From Methanobacterium sp. SMA-27 (GTDB taxonomy: Archaea > Methanobacteriota > Methanobacteria > Methanobacteriales > Methanobacteriaceae), in the NCBI RefSeq assembly GCF_000744455.1, contig NZ_JQLY01000001.1, positions 1,860,001 to 1,924,000 of the forward strand: 64,000 nucleotides of DNA, in the 5' to 3' direction. Below the pieces are notes generated by a model that made no database searches, was not told the origin of the DNA, and saw only the letters and a program-made list of their open reading frames with translations. The translations under genes were made by a program, and so were the position numbers. Position 1 is the stretch's first letter, and the number at the start of each line of letters is the position of its first letter. This document shows positions 1 through 9,090 of the stretch, piece after piece.

Positions 1-1625
1 GATGAAAATAACCTTAAAAGACTAAAAGAAATTATCAAAGTTCTTTCTAAATATGAATTTGGTTACTTGATTGAAAAAATTAAATTAAAACATAAAATTC
101 CTTTCATAACTCCATCTTATGATTATGAGTCCTTGGAAGAGCTAGATGAATCTGCTCCAGAACGTTTGAGATTTGTTTTACAAGAATTAGGCCCAACCTT
201 TATTAAGCTGGGACAGACTCTAAGCACTCGCCCTGATCTTGTTGGGAGGAAATTTGCAAATGAATTTACCAAATTACAGGATGATAACCCTCCAATTGAA
301 TTTGATGTTGTGAAAGCTTCAATTAAAAAAGAGCTGAAACACCCCATTGAGAGTATTTTTAGTAGTTTTGATGCGGAACCTCTAGGATCTGCTTCTATTG
401 GGCAGGTTCATCGTGCTGTTCTTAAAACTGGTGAGGATGTTGCGGTTAAAATTCAAAAACCCAGTGTTGAACATATCATTAAAAGTGATATTTCTATAAT
501 GGAGTTTTTAGCAAAGAGGATTGATACTTACATTCCGCAGTTTAAAATATACAATATTCCGGGTATTGTTGAAGAATTTAAACGTTCTATTTTAAAGGAA
601 ATTGATTATGAAAATGAGGCAATGAACTTAAAAAGATTCAGCTACAACTTCAAGGATGATGAAACTGTACATGTACCCAAAATATACTCTGATTATTCTT
701 CGTTAAAGATTATAACAATGGAGTTAATTGGGGGAAAAAGGTTTCTGATGTTACGGAAGCTGAAGGTTTTGATTTGAAATTGATAGCAGAACGTGGTGCA
801 GTATCATATTTTAAACAGGTCATAATGTATGGATTTTTTCATGCAGACCCTCATCCATCTAATATATACATTTTAAATGATAATGTTATTTGTTATATTG
901 ATTTTGGGATGATGGGGATTTTAGATGATGAATTCAAACAAAATCTAGCGGAATTGATAATATACTTTATTGACAATAATGTTAGTGGTATGATAAATCA
1001 ACTCACCTATATGGATATGATAAATGATAAGGTCGATACAAGATCATTGAAGTACGATCTTACAGATATGATGTATAAATACTATGGAACTGAATTAAAT
1101 GAAGTTCATGGGGGAATGAACGATCTAATAAATCTAATGCGAAAATATCATGTTTCAATGCCCAGAGAATTTGTATTACTAGCAAGGGGTATTGGAATGG
1201 TAGAAGAAACAGGAGAAAAGTTAGACCCTAATTTCAATGCAGTGGAAGTATGCAAACCTATAATGATGAAGGTCATAAGAAAAAAACTCACACCTCTAAA
1301 CTTCATTGATTATATAAAGAAAAATATTATTGAAACAGAACATGTATTAAAGAATATACCATTAACCATAACAAAAACGCTGTATAAACTTGAAGAAGGA
1401 GAAATAAGGATTAAAGTTGAACATGAAGGTCTTGAACGTATAGTAAATAAATTATCTATTGCCATAATACTTTCAGCTCTCCTTATCGGTTCTTCCATGA
1501 TTATGACTACGGATAATGGGATATTTCTACTTAAATTTCCATATTTAGGCGTTTTGGGTTTTGTAATAAGCGCAATTTTAGCTATTTTCCTAGTTGTGTC
1601 AATACTTAAAGATAAAGTGATTTAA
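1..1625 (+). pseudogene. UbiB/ABC1 (AarF) family atypical kinase, 5' truncated by the window edge and frameshifted
   Basis: The reading frame is open from base 1, so the true start lies before the window. The first part (to the stop at 777) carries the family K-x-G-Q signature (FIKLGQTLSTRPD), the Ala/Gly-rich nucleotide loop (PLGSASIGQVH) and the VAVKIQKP lysine. The second part, in another frame, carries the catalytic HADPHPSN and the metal-binding IDFGMMG, then two C-terminal membrane helices. The frames join at a run of five G and five A (730-739): adding one base there restores GGKKVSDVTEAEGFDLK, which fits the family. This is therefore one gene with a single-base deletion, either a recent inactivation or a homopolymer sequencing error. 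UbiB proteins are ATP-binding, membrane-linked kinases or ATPases tied to isoprenoid lipids. Methanogens lack ubiquinone, so the substrate is unknown. Confidence 0.85.
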
Positions 1626-1669
1626 ATTATTCTTTTAAAAAAATAAACAAAAAAACCATATAAAATATT

Positions 1670-2371
1670 ATGAAACTATGGAAATCAAATCATTGCACTA
1701 TTTACCAAGTTTTAAATGGTAGAAGTAATTCTTTTTTAATTAGTAATCAAAATACTTCTATCTTAGTAGATACAGGTCGTAAAAACTCATGGGAAACACT
1801 GACCCTGCAGATTGATAAGCTTTTAGGAAAAAATAATTTATCAAACCTAATTTTAACCCATACCCATTTTGATCATGCTGAAAATGCATCTAAAATAAAG
1901 GAAAAATATGATTCCAAGATAATTTTACATGGAAGAGAAACAGAGTATCTGAAAATGGGTAATGCACCATTACCTAAAGGCAACAATGGGGTCACAAGAT
2001 TTTTAATTGATGTGATTGGAAAAAAAATGGAATCACATTATAGTTATGAACCTGTAGATCCTGATATTCTTATCGATGAGAATTACAGTTTAAACAATTT
2101 AGGGTTCAATGTAGATATTATACATACTCCTGGTCATTCAAACGGATCAATAAGCGTTATTATCGACGATTCAATAGCACTTGTAGGAGATACATTGTTT
2201 GGTGTGTTTGGAAATTCTGTTTATCCACCATTTGCCGATGATACTAAAATTTTGATTAAAAGCTGGAAAAAACTTCTTAATACCCATTGTTCTTTATTTA
2301 TACCGGGGCATGGAAAAGAAATCAATAGGAAGTTATTAGAAAGTCAATATTATAAATATTCAAAGGATTAA
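1670..2371 (+). CDS. Metallo-beta-lactamase-fold hydrolase
   Basis: The 233-residue protein has the fold's metal-binding motif H-x-H-x-D-H (THTHFDHAEN), then GHSNGS, GD and GHG elements in the expected order, so both zinc (or iron) sites look complete. The family includes glyoxalase II, lactonases, phosphodiesterases and redox enzymes, and the sequence does not single out a substrate. It lacks a flavodoxin domain, unlike the FprA gene elsewhere in the window. The ATG at 1670 is the only sensible start. It has no clear ribosome binding site and lies 44 bases after the UbiB-type gene, so it could be the second gene of that transcript. The function beyond hydrolase is not predicted. Confidence 0.85.
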   Translation: MKLWKSNHCTIYQVLNGRSNSFLISNQNTSILVDTGRKNSWETLTLQIDKLLGKNNLSNLILTHTHFDHAENASKIKEKYDSKIILHGRETEYLKMGNAPLPKGNNGVTRFLIDVIGKKMESHYSYEPVDPDILIDENYSLNNLGFNVDIIHTPGHSNGSISVIIDDSIALVGDTLFGVFGNSVYPPFADDTKILIKSWKKLLNTHCSLFIPGHGKEINRKLLESQYYKYSKD

Positions 2372-2467
2372 TTTTTAAATTTATTTTTTATACATAAAAA
2401 AAGTGAATTAAGTTTTTTATAATTCATTTGAAAAAATAAAAAAAAATTAAGAATTCTAAAGATTAAA

Positions 2468-3628
2468 TTACTTAAAACTCTTGAGTATGTTCATACCTTC
2501 TACAAATATCTTAGCAAAATATTTAACATCTTCTGGCGGTATGGAAAAGCTTACACGCAAATATCTATGCCCAAAATCTTTACTTGTATAGGATCCTTCT
2601 CGAGTAAAAACCTTCCTAACTAACAGATATTCTGAAATAGCCAGAGGAGTTACATTTGTATTGTAAATATCAATTGCCAACATGTTACCGTTAGAAGGAT
2701 ATACTGGTATGAATGCTCCTTCAACTTGATCAACTGCCTTCTTGATAATTTCCTGGTTTGATCTTGTTGTATTTTTTATGTGACCAAGCCATTCTTTCTT
2801 GGATTTTACGGCAGCTATGGCACCTCTCTGGGAAACAACATTAGTTCCAAGATCGTTTATAACAATACTTTTTATGGATTTAATAACTTCCGGTACGCCT
2901 ATTATACCACCAATACGCATACCAGCCATACCATAAATCTTTGAAAAACTATAAACTGTTACAGTATGTTCTGGAGCGATTTTGGCCATAAGATGATGAT
3001 CCTCTGCAAAATCACGATAGGTGATGTCATTAAGTAGGTAAATATCATTGTCTAATGCAATATCTGCGAACTCCTTTAACTCTTCCTTAGTATAAGATGA
3101 TCCAAGTGGGTTTAAAGGATCAACTAGGGATATCAACTTGGTATTATCATCCATATTCTCCCTTACAAGTTCAGGTGTAAGTTTATAACCACACTCTTCA
3201 TTGTAGATTGGTACAGATTTCACATGGTCACCAAACCTGCTTGCGAAGTTATCTATTATTAGATAACCGGGATCACATGTTATGGTATTATCTTCAGGTG
3301 CCAGAATATCATTGGTACATAAATAGAGCGATTCTGTACCACCCGCAGTCACAAGAATATCAAACGCATTTTGAAGTCCTAAATCTTTTAGTATAAGCTC
3401 TTTAAGTTCTGGAAATCCCTCTGGTGGCGGATATTTATTGTAGTCACGTTTTTTGATGCTATGCATCATTGAGTCCATAATCTGGTTCTCATCATGGAGA
3501 TGGTTAGTATTTTGGCCCATCCAGATCATGTCTTCATCGTTAAATACAAAATTAAAGAACTCATTGGCTGTTTTATAGCCTTTTGGTATTGTCTTTGCAG
3601 GTTTTGCGTATTTTTTTGGTGAAATCAT
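2468..3628 (-). CDS. PLP-dependent class I/II aminotransferase
   Basis: A 386-residue fold-type I aminotransferase. Visible landmarks are the phosphate/ring-stacking region TAGGTES, the N-x-x-N-P-like segment DPLNPLGSS, the ND-Y motif LNDITYRDF, the PLP lysine in [15 protein letters not shown], and a C-terminal arginine region (HRYLRVSFS) that binds the substrate carboxylate. The closest groups are aspartate/aromatic and histidinol-phosphate aminotransferases, and I cannot choose between them. I take ATG 3628 as start because GTGAGA sits just upstream; a GTG three codons earlier is the alternative. The gene stands alone, with about 550 bases of non-coding DNA upstream. Confidence 0.85.
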   Translation of the reverse strand: MISPKKYAKPAKTIPKGYKTANEFFNFVFNDEDMIWMGQNTNHLHDENQIMDSMMHSIKKRDYNKYPPPEGFPELKELILKDLGLQNAFDILVTAGGTESLYLCTNDILAPEDNTITCDPGYLIIDNFASRFGDHVKSVPIYNEECGYKLTPELVRENMDDNTKLISLVDPLNPLGSSYTKEELKEFADIALDNDIYLLNDITYRDFAEDHHLMAKIAPEHTVTVYSFSKIYGMAGMRIGGIIGVPEVIKSIKSIVINDLGTNVVSQRGAIAAVKSKKEWLGHIKNTTRSNQEIIKKAVDQVEGAFIPVYPSNGNMLAIDIYNTNVTPLAISEYLLVRKVFTREGSYTSKDFGHRYLRVSFSIPPEDVKYFAKIFVEGMNILKSFK

Positions 3629-4185
3629 ATGTCTCACTTACACTTTTAATGGAAATTATTAAAAATAGATATTTAGAATTTTTAGGTTGTCCACCTTTAA
3701 TAATTCTATTTCATATCCAAATTCCATTTTCTATAAATATTAAATCCTTTTTTACTTCACAATTTACTATTTATTTTATTTGAAATGATTTAAATTATCA
3801 TTCATTGTAAATGAAATTAAGAGGAATTGTATGAACAATTTCATATTTATCCTTGTAAATTAACATATACAAATTACCCCCCTCAATCCTAGTTCTACTT
3901 TGGTATTTCTCCAATATAAAATATTCTAACTTATAAATTTAAGTTCATAGTTAAAACTGTAGATTAAATTTCTAAATTTGAAGATAATATTTTGAACTCT
4001 TTAACAGTTATATATTTTTAGAAATAGACATTTTTTTATAAAAATATAAAAAAACAGTTGATTATTTTAATAAATTATATTAAATAAATACAATTAAAAT
4101 CCCATTTAACACAATGGAAACAATACAAATCTGATGGTTTTTAATTATCCCTGCTTCAAAAATTCATTATTAACCTCTAATTATC
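3629..4185. other. Intergenic region, no gene seen
   Basis: This very AT-rich stretch lies between the aminotransferase and the zinc-ribbon gene, both on the minus strand. I see no tRNA, no conserved coding signal and no ribosome binding site followed by a credible small gene. A plus-strand open frame near 3583-3783 is compositional. The region should hold the aminotransferase promoter close to 3650-3690. Confidence 0.6.
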
Positions 4186-4440
4186 TTAATATTCATTAAT
4201 TTGAGTTTTAATCTTTTTTCCACACCATGCACAATAATTTGAACCTTCAGGATTTTCTCTTCCACAAACCGGACAAACTCCTTCTATTAAAAATTCTTCC
4301 CAATCTTTTTTATTAACATTAAAGTTTTTAGTAAATTTTAATTTAGCACCACATTCACATTCAGAACTAAAATCTTCTGGTTTTTCTTTAGGTTTAAGCT
4401 CATAATAGCTTTTACATTTCTTACAAATCAAATAAGCCAT
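4186..4440 (-). CDS. Small double zinc-ribbon protein
   Basis: The 84-residue protein carries two cysteine quartets: an N-terminal one (C-x2-C near the start, then C-x-C about 25 residues on) and a C-terminal one of form C-x2-C-x11-C-x2-C (CPVCGRENPEGSNYCAWCGK), typical of the zinc-ribbon domains on many archaeal small proteins. No enzymatic domain is present. A role in protein or nucleic acid binding is likely but unproven. ATG 4440 is preferred because the protein then begins directly before the first ribbon. A TTG five codons upstream (4455) is possible. AGGA abuts the ATG, so translation signals are weak. It is flanked by non-coding DNA on both sides. Confidence 0.65.
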   Translation of the reverse strand: MAYLICKKCKSYYELKPKEKPEDFSSECECGAKLKFTKNFNVNKKDWEEFLIEGVCPVCGRENPEGSNYCAWCGKKIKTQINEY

Positions 4441-4734
4441 TCCTAACACATCCAAAAATAATATTAAATAGTATTATATTTTTTTATGTAATCTATTTAG
4501 ATACAAGTCAATATATTTTTTAACCATTTTAATTTATTTATAATTTTCTTGTATCTCAAAACATTTTATATTTTTTCTAAATTGACTTTAATATTCTTAA
4601 ACATCACACTTGTGTTTTTCAATCTATTTAACTTCTGTTTTTTCCCGGATATTTTTCCAATTTTTATTCTATAAGTTTATTGACACTTTATGGTTACAAA
4701 TACCATTTAAAATTATTTTCTTAAATTTATTCTC

Positions 4735-5433
4735 TTATTCAATTCCATGATCAACAATTCTGAAACGAGCCCTGAGACCTTCAGGCCTGCTTCGATGCCT
4801 TTTTAATATTGCAGACCTCTCACCGAGGCCATTGGCACGTACAAGTTCAACTACTATCTTGCTCCAATACTTAAGAATAGTTCCTCCAACTGGCTCAATA
4901 ACTCCATCCCCATCAAACACAGAATATATATGATTAGTTATAACCACTGCAATATTATGTTTTCTAGCGATTCTTGATAGTAAAGCCATTTGTTGACCAA
5001 GTTCACGATTAGTTTGAGTTGAATCACCCTCTTTAAGACGGTAGAGTGCAACTGCAGAATCCAATATAATTAATTCCACTTTTTCTCGCTTAGAATCCAG
5101 AAGATCTTCTACCTTCTTCAATACTTCGATTTGTTCATTAAAGCTTGTTGGTTCGAATATTAGTATATTATTTGCAAATCTATCAAATTGGTTGTTTGAT
5201 ATTTGTTTAACTCGCTCTATAGATAATCCGCCCTCGGTATCAATAAATATGGCCTTATCACCATTTTTTGCACAGCAAACAAGTAGCTGTAAAACTATAT
5301 TGGTCTTCCCAGAACCTGGAGGCCCGTAAAACTGGGTTAAACAACCTTTTTCTATTCCCCCGCCCATAATAACATCAATAGGGGATCCTGTGGGTATCTT
5401 CCCATTCTCATTCAAATCCGATAAAACCTTCAT
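4735..5433 (-). CDS. radB: DNA repair and recombination protein RadB
   Basis: The 232-residue RecA-fold ATPase matches the euryarchaeal RadB paralogue of RadA: it has the ATPase core but no N-terminal helix-hairpin-helix domain. Walker A is GPPGSGKT (residues 37-44), Walker B is LIILDSAV, and the C-terminal DNA-binding loop region ([10 protein letters not shown]) is in place. RadB is thought to assist RadA filament formation during homologous recombination. ATG 5433 is chosen because GGGAGAT lies immediately upstream; an ATG four codons earlier would place that site inside the gene. It appears monocistronic, with 450 bases of non-coding DNA before it. Confidence 0.93.
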   Translation of the reverse strand: MKVLSDLNENGKIPTGSPIDVIMGGGIEKGCLTQFYGPPGSGKTNIVLQLLVCCAKNGDKAIFIDTEGGLSIERVKQISNNQFDRFANNILIFEPTSFNEQIEVLKKVEDLLDSKREKVELIILDSAVALYRLKEGDSTQTNRELGQQMALLSRIARKHNIAVVITNHIYSVFDGDGVIEPVGGTILKYWSKIVVELVRANGLGERSAILKRHRSRPEGLRARFRIVDHGIE

Positions 5434-5885
5434 AAAATCTCCCATAATCTAGATATCTCTATGATTTCATTCAATAAATCGTGAATAATATAATTGTACT
5501 CATTTTCTTAAATAGTGATCAATATAAATTTCTTAATTTTGATTTGGAATTAATGATAGAAATAAGTTTGCAGCGTCATAAAACAAAGTACCCATTGAAA
5601 ATATTAGTAGTACCCATTATAACTTCAATGATCTACATTAAATATATGAAATAAAGCAAGTTTGACAAAATACAGAAATATTCCCATTAATACACCACAA
5701 TAAATTTTAAAATATTCCATTAAAAATATAAAAGGATTTCAGAATATCCCTTCAAATATTAACTAAATAATCAAGTATTTTAAATATATCTAATATTGAA
5801 CAGTAAATTATATTACAATTTTTTAAATTCATTAAAATATTAGGGCAACTTTTAGATAATTAAATAGAGAAATATAAGAAATTTT
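5434..5885. other. Intergenic region, no gene seen
   Basis: This AT-rich stretch lies between radB and the Sua5-family gene, both on the minus strand. No coding or structured RNA signal is evident. It contains a short direct repeat, AGTACCCATT, at 5587-5596 and 5609-5618. The radB promoter should lie near 5450-5520. Confidence 0.55.
5587..5618. repeat. Two copies of AGTACCCATT spaced 22 bp
   Basis: Identical 10-base copies start at 5587 and 5609, two helical turns apart, about 150 bp upstream of radB. They could be a protein-binding pair, but chance is quite possible in such low-complexity DNA. Confidence 0.35.
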
Positions 5886-6503
5886 CTAAATCATTGATTC
5901 GATAAATACTTCGTATCCTGCTCCTTTACGAATTATTTCAGGAGGATATACGGTCATATCAATTACAGTTGATGGTACTCCATGTTTACATATACCTGCA
6001 TCTAAAATCATATCAACTGAAGATCCTAACTGTTTTAATACTTCTTCAATTGATTCTGGAATATCATGACCTGATATATTAGCACTAGTACTTGTAATTG
6101 GGAAATCCCTTGAGAGCTCTCTACAAACTTTGTTATCAGGAATTCGAATTCCTATTTTGTTACTACCTGCTGACAAAAAAGGTGATACATTCTTCTTTTT
6201 CTTTAAAATTAATGTGAATGGCCCGGGTAGGATTTTCGCTACAATCTCTTCGGTTTTTAAATCCATATATGCAATCTTTTTTATGTCCTTAATTCTTGAA
6301 ACACATATTGATAATGGTTTATTTTTAGGCCTTTTTTTTACTGAAAAAACCTTTAAAATTGCTTTCTCATCTAATATGTTAGCCCCAATTCCATAAACTG
6401 TATCTGTAGGATAAACTATTATAGAACCTTGCTTCATTACATTTCTGGCAATTTCTATTTTATCGGATTCTGGAATATCTTCATTTATTTTTATGATCTT
6501 CAT
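5886..6503 (-). CDS. L-threonylcarbamoyladenylate synthase (Sua5/YciO/YrdC family)
   Basis: This family makes threonylcarbamoyl-AMP from threonine, bicarbonate and ATP, the first step of the t6A modification at position 37 of tRNAs reading ANN codons. The 205-residue protein is a single YrdC domain without the C-terminal Sua5 domain. Visible motifs are YPTDTVYGIGA, the basic KKRPKNKPLS, PGPFTLIL, RIPD and the late TSANISG. ATG 6503 has GGTGAG six bases upstream and gives the normal family N-terminus (a few residues, then the sheet leading to YPTDT). The frame extends 31 codons further upstream, but that extension would run into the divergent gene. Transcription appears to share a TATA box with the divergent lipid synthase. 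Confidence 0.92.
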   Translation of the reverse strand: MKIIKINEDIPESDKIEIARNVMKQGSIIVYPTDTVYGIGANILDEKAILKVFSVKKRPKNKPLSICVSRIKDIKKIAYMDLKTEEIVAKILPGPFTLILKKKKNVSPFLSAGSNKIGIRIPDNKVCRELSRDFPITSTSANISGHDIPESIEEVLKQLGSSVDMILDAGICKHGVPSTVIDMTVYPPEIIRKGAGYEVFIESMI

Positions 6504-6537
6504 TAATAACTCACCGTAATTTTTCCATTTCCATCCA

Positions 6538-6549
6538 AAGTATATATCC
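6538..6549. promoter_or_regulatory. TATA element apparently shared by two divergent genes
   Basis: AAGTATATATCC reads as a TATA box on both strands. On the plus strand its centre is about 28 bases before the ATG at 6573, which has no ribosome binding site, so that mRNA would be nearly leaderless. On the minus strand it would start transcription about 16 bases before ATG 6503, which has GGTGAG. Only 69 bases separate the two start codons and I see no second TATA element there. Confidence 0.55.
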
Positions 6550-6572
6550 ATTGAAGGTCCATATTTAGTTTT

Positions 6573-7160
6573 ATGCTGAACCGTCTCCGACCACAAGTTA
6601 AAATGTTTTTGGATCCCATAGCCAAAAGAATCCGTGTGAATCCTAACATCCTAACAATAATTGGCCTATTAGTAAGTTTTTTATCTGCATACATGTTCGC
6701 AACTGGCAATCTGCTTTGGGGAGGTCTTTTTATAGCTTTAAGTGGATTTGTAGACATGTTAGATGGTGCTGTAGCAAGAAACAATTATCAAACAACAAAG
6801 TTTGGTGGAGTGCTTGATTCAACTGCAGACCGGTTTGGAGATGCATTTATAATAATTGGAATAATATATGGTGGATATGTAAACTGGATCTTCGGTATAC
6901 TTGCATTGCACGCATCTCTAACAGTAAGTTATGTCAGAGCCAGAGCCGAATCCGAGGGTATAGAATGTAATGTTGGAATTGCAGAACGTGCAGAACGTCT
7001 GGTAATAATAATGATAGGAGCATTTCTAAGTTATTTCACCAGTGTACAACTCTTCAACATGAATCCTTTAGGAATAGCCATAATTCTTATAATGATCTTA
7101 GGATATGTAACAGTGTTCCAAAGAGTGTATCACTCATGGAAAGAACTTAAAGGTCTTTAA
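6573..7160 (+). CDS. CDP-alcohol phosphatidyltransferase; archaetidylinositol-phosphate synthase type
   Basis: This integral membrane enzyme joins a CDP-activated archaeol lipid to a polar alcohol, most likely inositol-1-phosphate, to form the ether-lipid precursor archaetidylinositol phosphate. The 195-residue protein has the complete family motif D-x2-D-G-x2-A-R-x8-G-x3-D-x3-D, beginning at DMLDGAVAR (about residues 62-70), with all catalytic and magnesium-binding aspartates. Hydrophobic segments before and after fit the six-helix fold. The substrate call rests on similarity to methanogen archaetidylinositol-phosphate synthases and is less sure than the family. It starts at ATG 6573 without a ribosome binding site. 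A hairpin followed by T-tracts ends the gene. Confidence 0.87.
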   Translation: MLNRLRPQVKMFLDPIAKRIRVNPNILTIIGLLVSFLSAYMFATGNLLWGGLFIALSGFVDMLDGAVARNNYQTTKFGGVLDSTADRFGDAFIIIGIIYGGYVNWIFGILALHASLTVSYVRARAESEGIECNVGIAERAERLVIIMIGAFLSYFTSVQLFNMNPLGIAIILIMILGYVTVFQRVYHSWKELKGL

Positions 7161-7198
7161 ATCTTTATAAAAAGATATATCCTTTTTACCTTTTTTTT
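7161..7198 (+). terminator. Hairpin plus T-tracts after the lipid synthase gene
   Basis: ATCTTT-ATAA-AAAGAT (7161-7176) forms a six-base-pair stem and is followed by T-rich runs (7183-7187 and 7191-7198). It lies directly after the stop codon, consistent with a T-tract terminator. Confidence 0.6.
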
Positions 7199-7380
7199 GC
7201 TTGAATTATAATATATTATGATAAAAAAATATTTATAAAAAAGGTCTTATTATTAATCAATTTTCTAATAATTTTTTTACTAAAAATTAAAAAAATCTAA
7301 TTCCATTCAATTTTTTTATTGAGATAATATCTAAATAATAGAGTGTGCAGAATTTAGATTTAACTGAAGAGGATGATATT

Positions 7381-7614
7381 ATGGATGCCATTGAAAGAAT
7401 TGAAAAAGATGTTGTATTATTTACAAAAAATATAAAAGAAATAGAATCAATAAAAATTGATGAAGATGAGAGAAAAGTTGTGGAAATGGCCATAAACTAC
7501 AGGAAAGACACAGACTATTACCTTGAAAAAAAGGATTATCTAACATCATTTGGATGTATAACCTATGCACATGGACTTCTAGATGCAATACGCCTTCTAA
7601 ACAAACTTATATAA
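7381..7614 (+). CDS. DUF357 family small helical protein
   Basis: This is a short, charged, all-helical protein of 77 residues resembling the archaeal DUF357 family. The conserved features are a middle segment with acidic and basic residues ([14 protein letters not shown]) and the C-terminal [13 protein letters not shown] helix, which looks like a four-helix-bundle dimer surface. Its biochemical role is not known. ATG 7381 has GAGG eight bases upstream. A GTG at 7345 would add 12 residues but has no ribosome binding site. It precedes the DUF47 gene by 42 bases on the same strand and may be co-transcribed with it. Confidence 0.75.
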   Translation: MDAIERIEKDVVLFTKNIKEIESIKIDEDERKVVEMAINYRKDTDYYLEKKDYLTSFGCITYAHGLLDAIRLLNKLI

Positions 7615-7656
7615 ATAGATAATAGTTATAATTAATGATCCTAAACCGGGGATAAA

Positions 7657-8313
7657 ATGAGAAATCTATTCAAAAGGGAGTCTAAAGTTGAGCAATACTC
7701 AAAAGACCATGTAGAAATGGTATATGAATGTTTAAACCAGCTAAAAATGTTAATGACATATTTTTATGCTAATGACTTTGATTCTGTAAAAGAGAAAGTT
7801 GAAGAAATTTCAAAGTTGGAACATGATGCAGATGACGTACGTAGAAAAATGGAAATAGAATTTTTCAAAGGGGCATTTTTACCATTTGATCGAGAAGATA
7901 GAATAGTTCTCGCGGAACAAGTTGACAGTGTCGCAGATATGACCCAGGAAACAGCATATGGAATATGTTTGAGCCAAATCAATTTCCCGGATGATTATAA
8001 AAATGACTTTTCAGATCTTATAGATTCAGTATATGACACAGTATCCGCCCTTAAAAAATGTATCGAACTATTAGATGAAGATCTTGGCGAAGCACTCACA
8101 AAGGCACACGAAGTTGAAAAATTGGAAGAAGCCGTTGATAAAATAGAAAGAAAAATACTAAAAAAACTGTATATAGAGTATAAAAATGGTGAAATAGATA
8201 TACTTACACATATTGAACTTAAAAGTACTGTTTTAAGGCTTGGAAACATAGCTGACCGTGCAGAAAATGCCTCTGACAGAGTACCTATCATAGTGGCCAA
8301 GAGAAAAGGTTGA
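7657..8313 (+). CDS. DUF47 (PhoU-like) family protein
   Basis: The 218-residue, almost wholly helical protein has the repeated acidic signature of the PhoU/DUF47 fold: E-x-x-A-D-x-x-R near residue 50 ([13 protein letters not shown]) and again near the C-terminus ([13 protein letters not shown]). These acidic clusters bind metal ions in characterised members. DUF47 proteins usually accompany Pit-type phosphate transporters and are thought to control them, but no transporter is adjacent here. The gene starts with ATG after GGGG-type purines, follows DUF357 closely and overlaps the next gene by four bases, so the three probably form one operon. Confidence 0.85.
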   Translation: MRNLFKRESKVEQYSKDHVEMVYECLNQLKMLMTYFYANDFDSVKEKVEEISKLEHDADDVRRKMEIEFFKGAFLPFDREDRIVLAEQVDSVADMTQETAYGICLSQINFPDDYKNDFSDLIDSVYDTVSALKKCIELLDEDLGEALTKAHEVEKLEEAVDKIERKILKKLYIEYKNGEIDILTHIELKSTVLRLGNIADRAENASDRVPIIVAKRKG

Positions 8314-9029
8314 AAAAATATCATAATTTACAGTTAAAAACTAAATTTAGAACTAAAATGCCATCTAAAGACATTGAAAAAAGTTTGAAAGATGCATCAT
8401 ACGATTTAAAGTTTCTTTTAAATAGGGGTTACAGGAAAAAAATTGCATTGAATTTCGTTGCAAATAAATATCTTCTAGACAAAAATGCACGAAATTATCT
8501 GGCTAGGAAGGTTTTTTCAACTTTAACATCCTTTAATCGAATAATTAAGATAGTTAATATTAGCAGCATAAATAATAAAGCTATTTTTATAGATGGTTAT
8601 AATGTTCTAATAACTGTTGAAAGTATCTGCAATCATGAATATAGTTCGATTATAATGTGTGATGATGGAGTTTTAAGGGACACAAATGCTATTTTTGGCA
8701 GATATAAAATCAATTCACAAACTGAAATTGCTTTGATCAACATTATTAATTTATTAAAACATTATCATCCCAAATGTGTTTATTTTTTGTATGACAGCCC
8801 AGTGAGTAAGAGTGGCGAACTTGCTAAACTAACAAATTCACTGTTAAAAAATAATAAACTCAAAGGAAATGCTGTAACAAATAAAAATGTAGATTATGAA
8901 CTTGTAAAACTAGTAAAAAACCATGATGGTATAGTTGCAACAAGTGATGGGGCTGTAATGGATAAGATAGAAAATATTCTAGATATACCCCGCGGGATAT
9001 GCAAAAAACTGTTAAATAATGGTTTTTAA
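8310..9029 (+). CDS. DUF434/DUF5616 protein with a PIN/NYN-like nuclease domain
   Basis: The N-terminal 70 residues form a helical, basic domain of the DUF434 type ([19 protein letters not shown]). The C-terminal part looks like a PIN/NYN-type fold: IDGYNVLIT opens it, as in NYN nucleases, and later acidic positions ([17 protein letters not shown] and TSDGAVMD) could complete a metal site. An RNA-directed nuclease role is an inference. The TTG start at 8310 overlaps the stop of the DUF47 gene (TTGA) with AAAAGG just before it, suggesting translational coupling. ATG 8358 is an alternative start but has no ribosome binding site. Confidence 0.72.
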   Translation: MKKYHNLQLKTKFRTKMPSKDIEKSLKDASYDLKFLLNRGYRKKIALNFVANKYLLDKNARNYLARKVFSTLTSFNRIIKIVNISSINNKAIFIDGYNVLITVESICNHEYSSIIMCDDGVLRDTNAIFGRYKINSQTEIALINIINLLKHYHPKCVYFLYDSPVSKSGELAKLTNSLLKNNKLKGNAVTNKNVDYELVKLVKNHDGIVATSDGAVMDKIENILDIPRGICKKLLNNGF

Positions 9030-9049
9030 AAATAATAAATGTTATGATA

Positions 9050-9090
9050 AAAAAAATTAAATATAATGGATAGGTTTGAACCTAATCCAT
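9050..9090 (-). terminator. Hairpin over the fbp stop codon followed by a T-tract (minus strand)
   Basis: On the minus strand the last codons and stop of fbp form an inverted repeat, 9066-9090 (AGGTT/AACCT core extended by GGAT/ATCC with one bulge), followed by a T-rich run at 9047-9062. It is positioned to end fbp transcription against the convergent DUF434 gene. Confidence 0.6.

Noticed and set aside
3583..3783. Plus-strand frame in the aminotransferase upstream region
   Set aside because: It has low-complexity hydrophobic content from AT-rich DNA, no ribosome binding site, and partly overlaps the aminotransferase.
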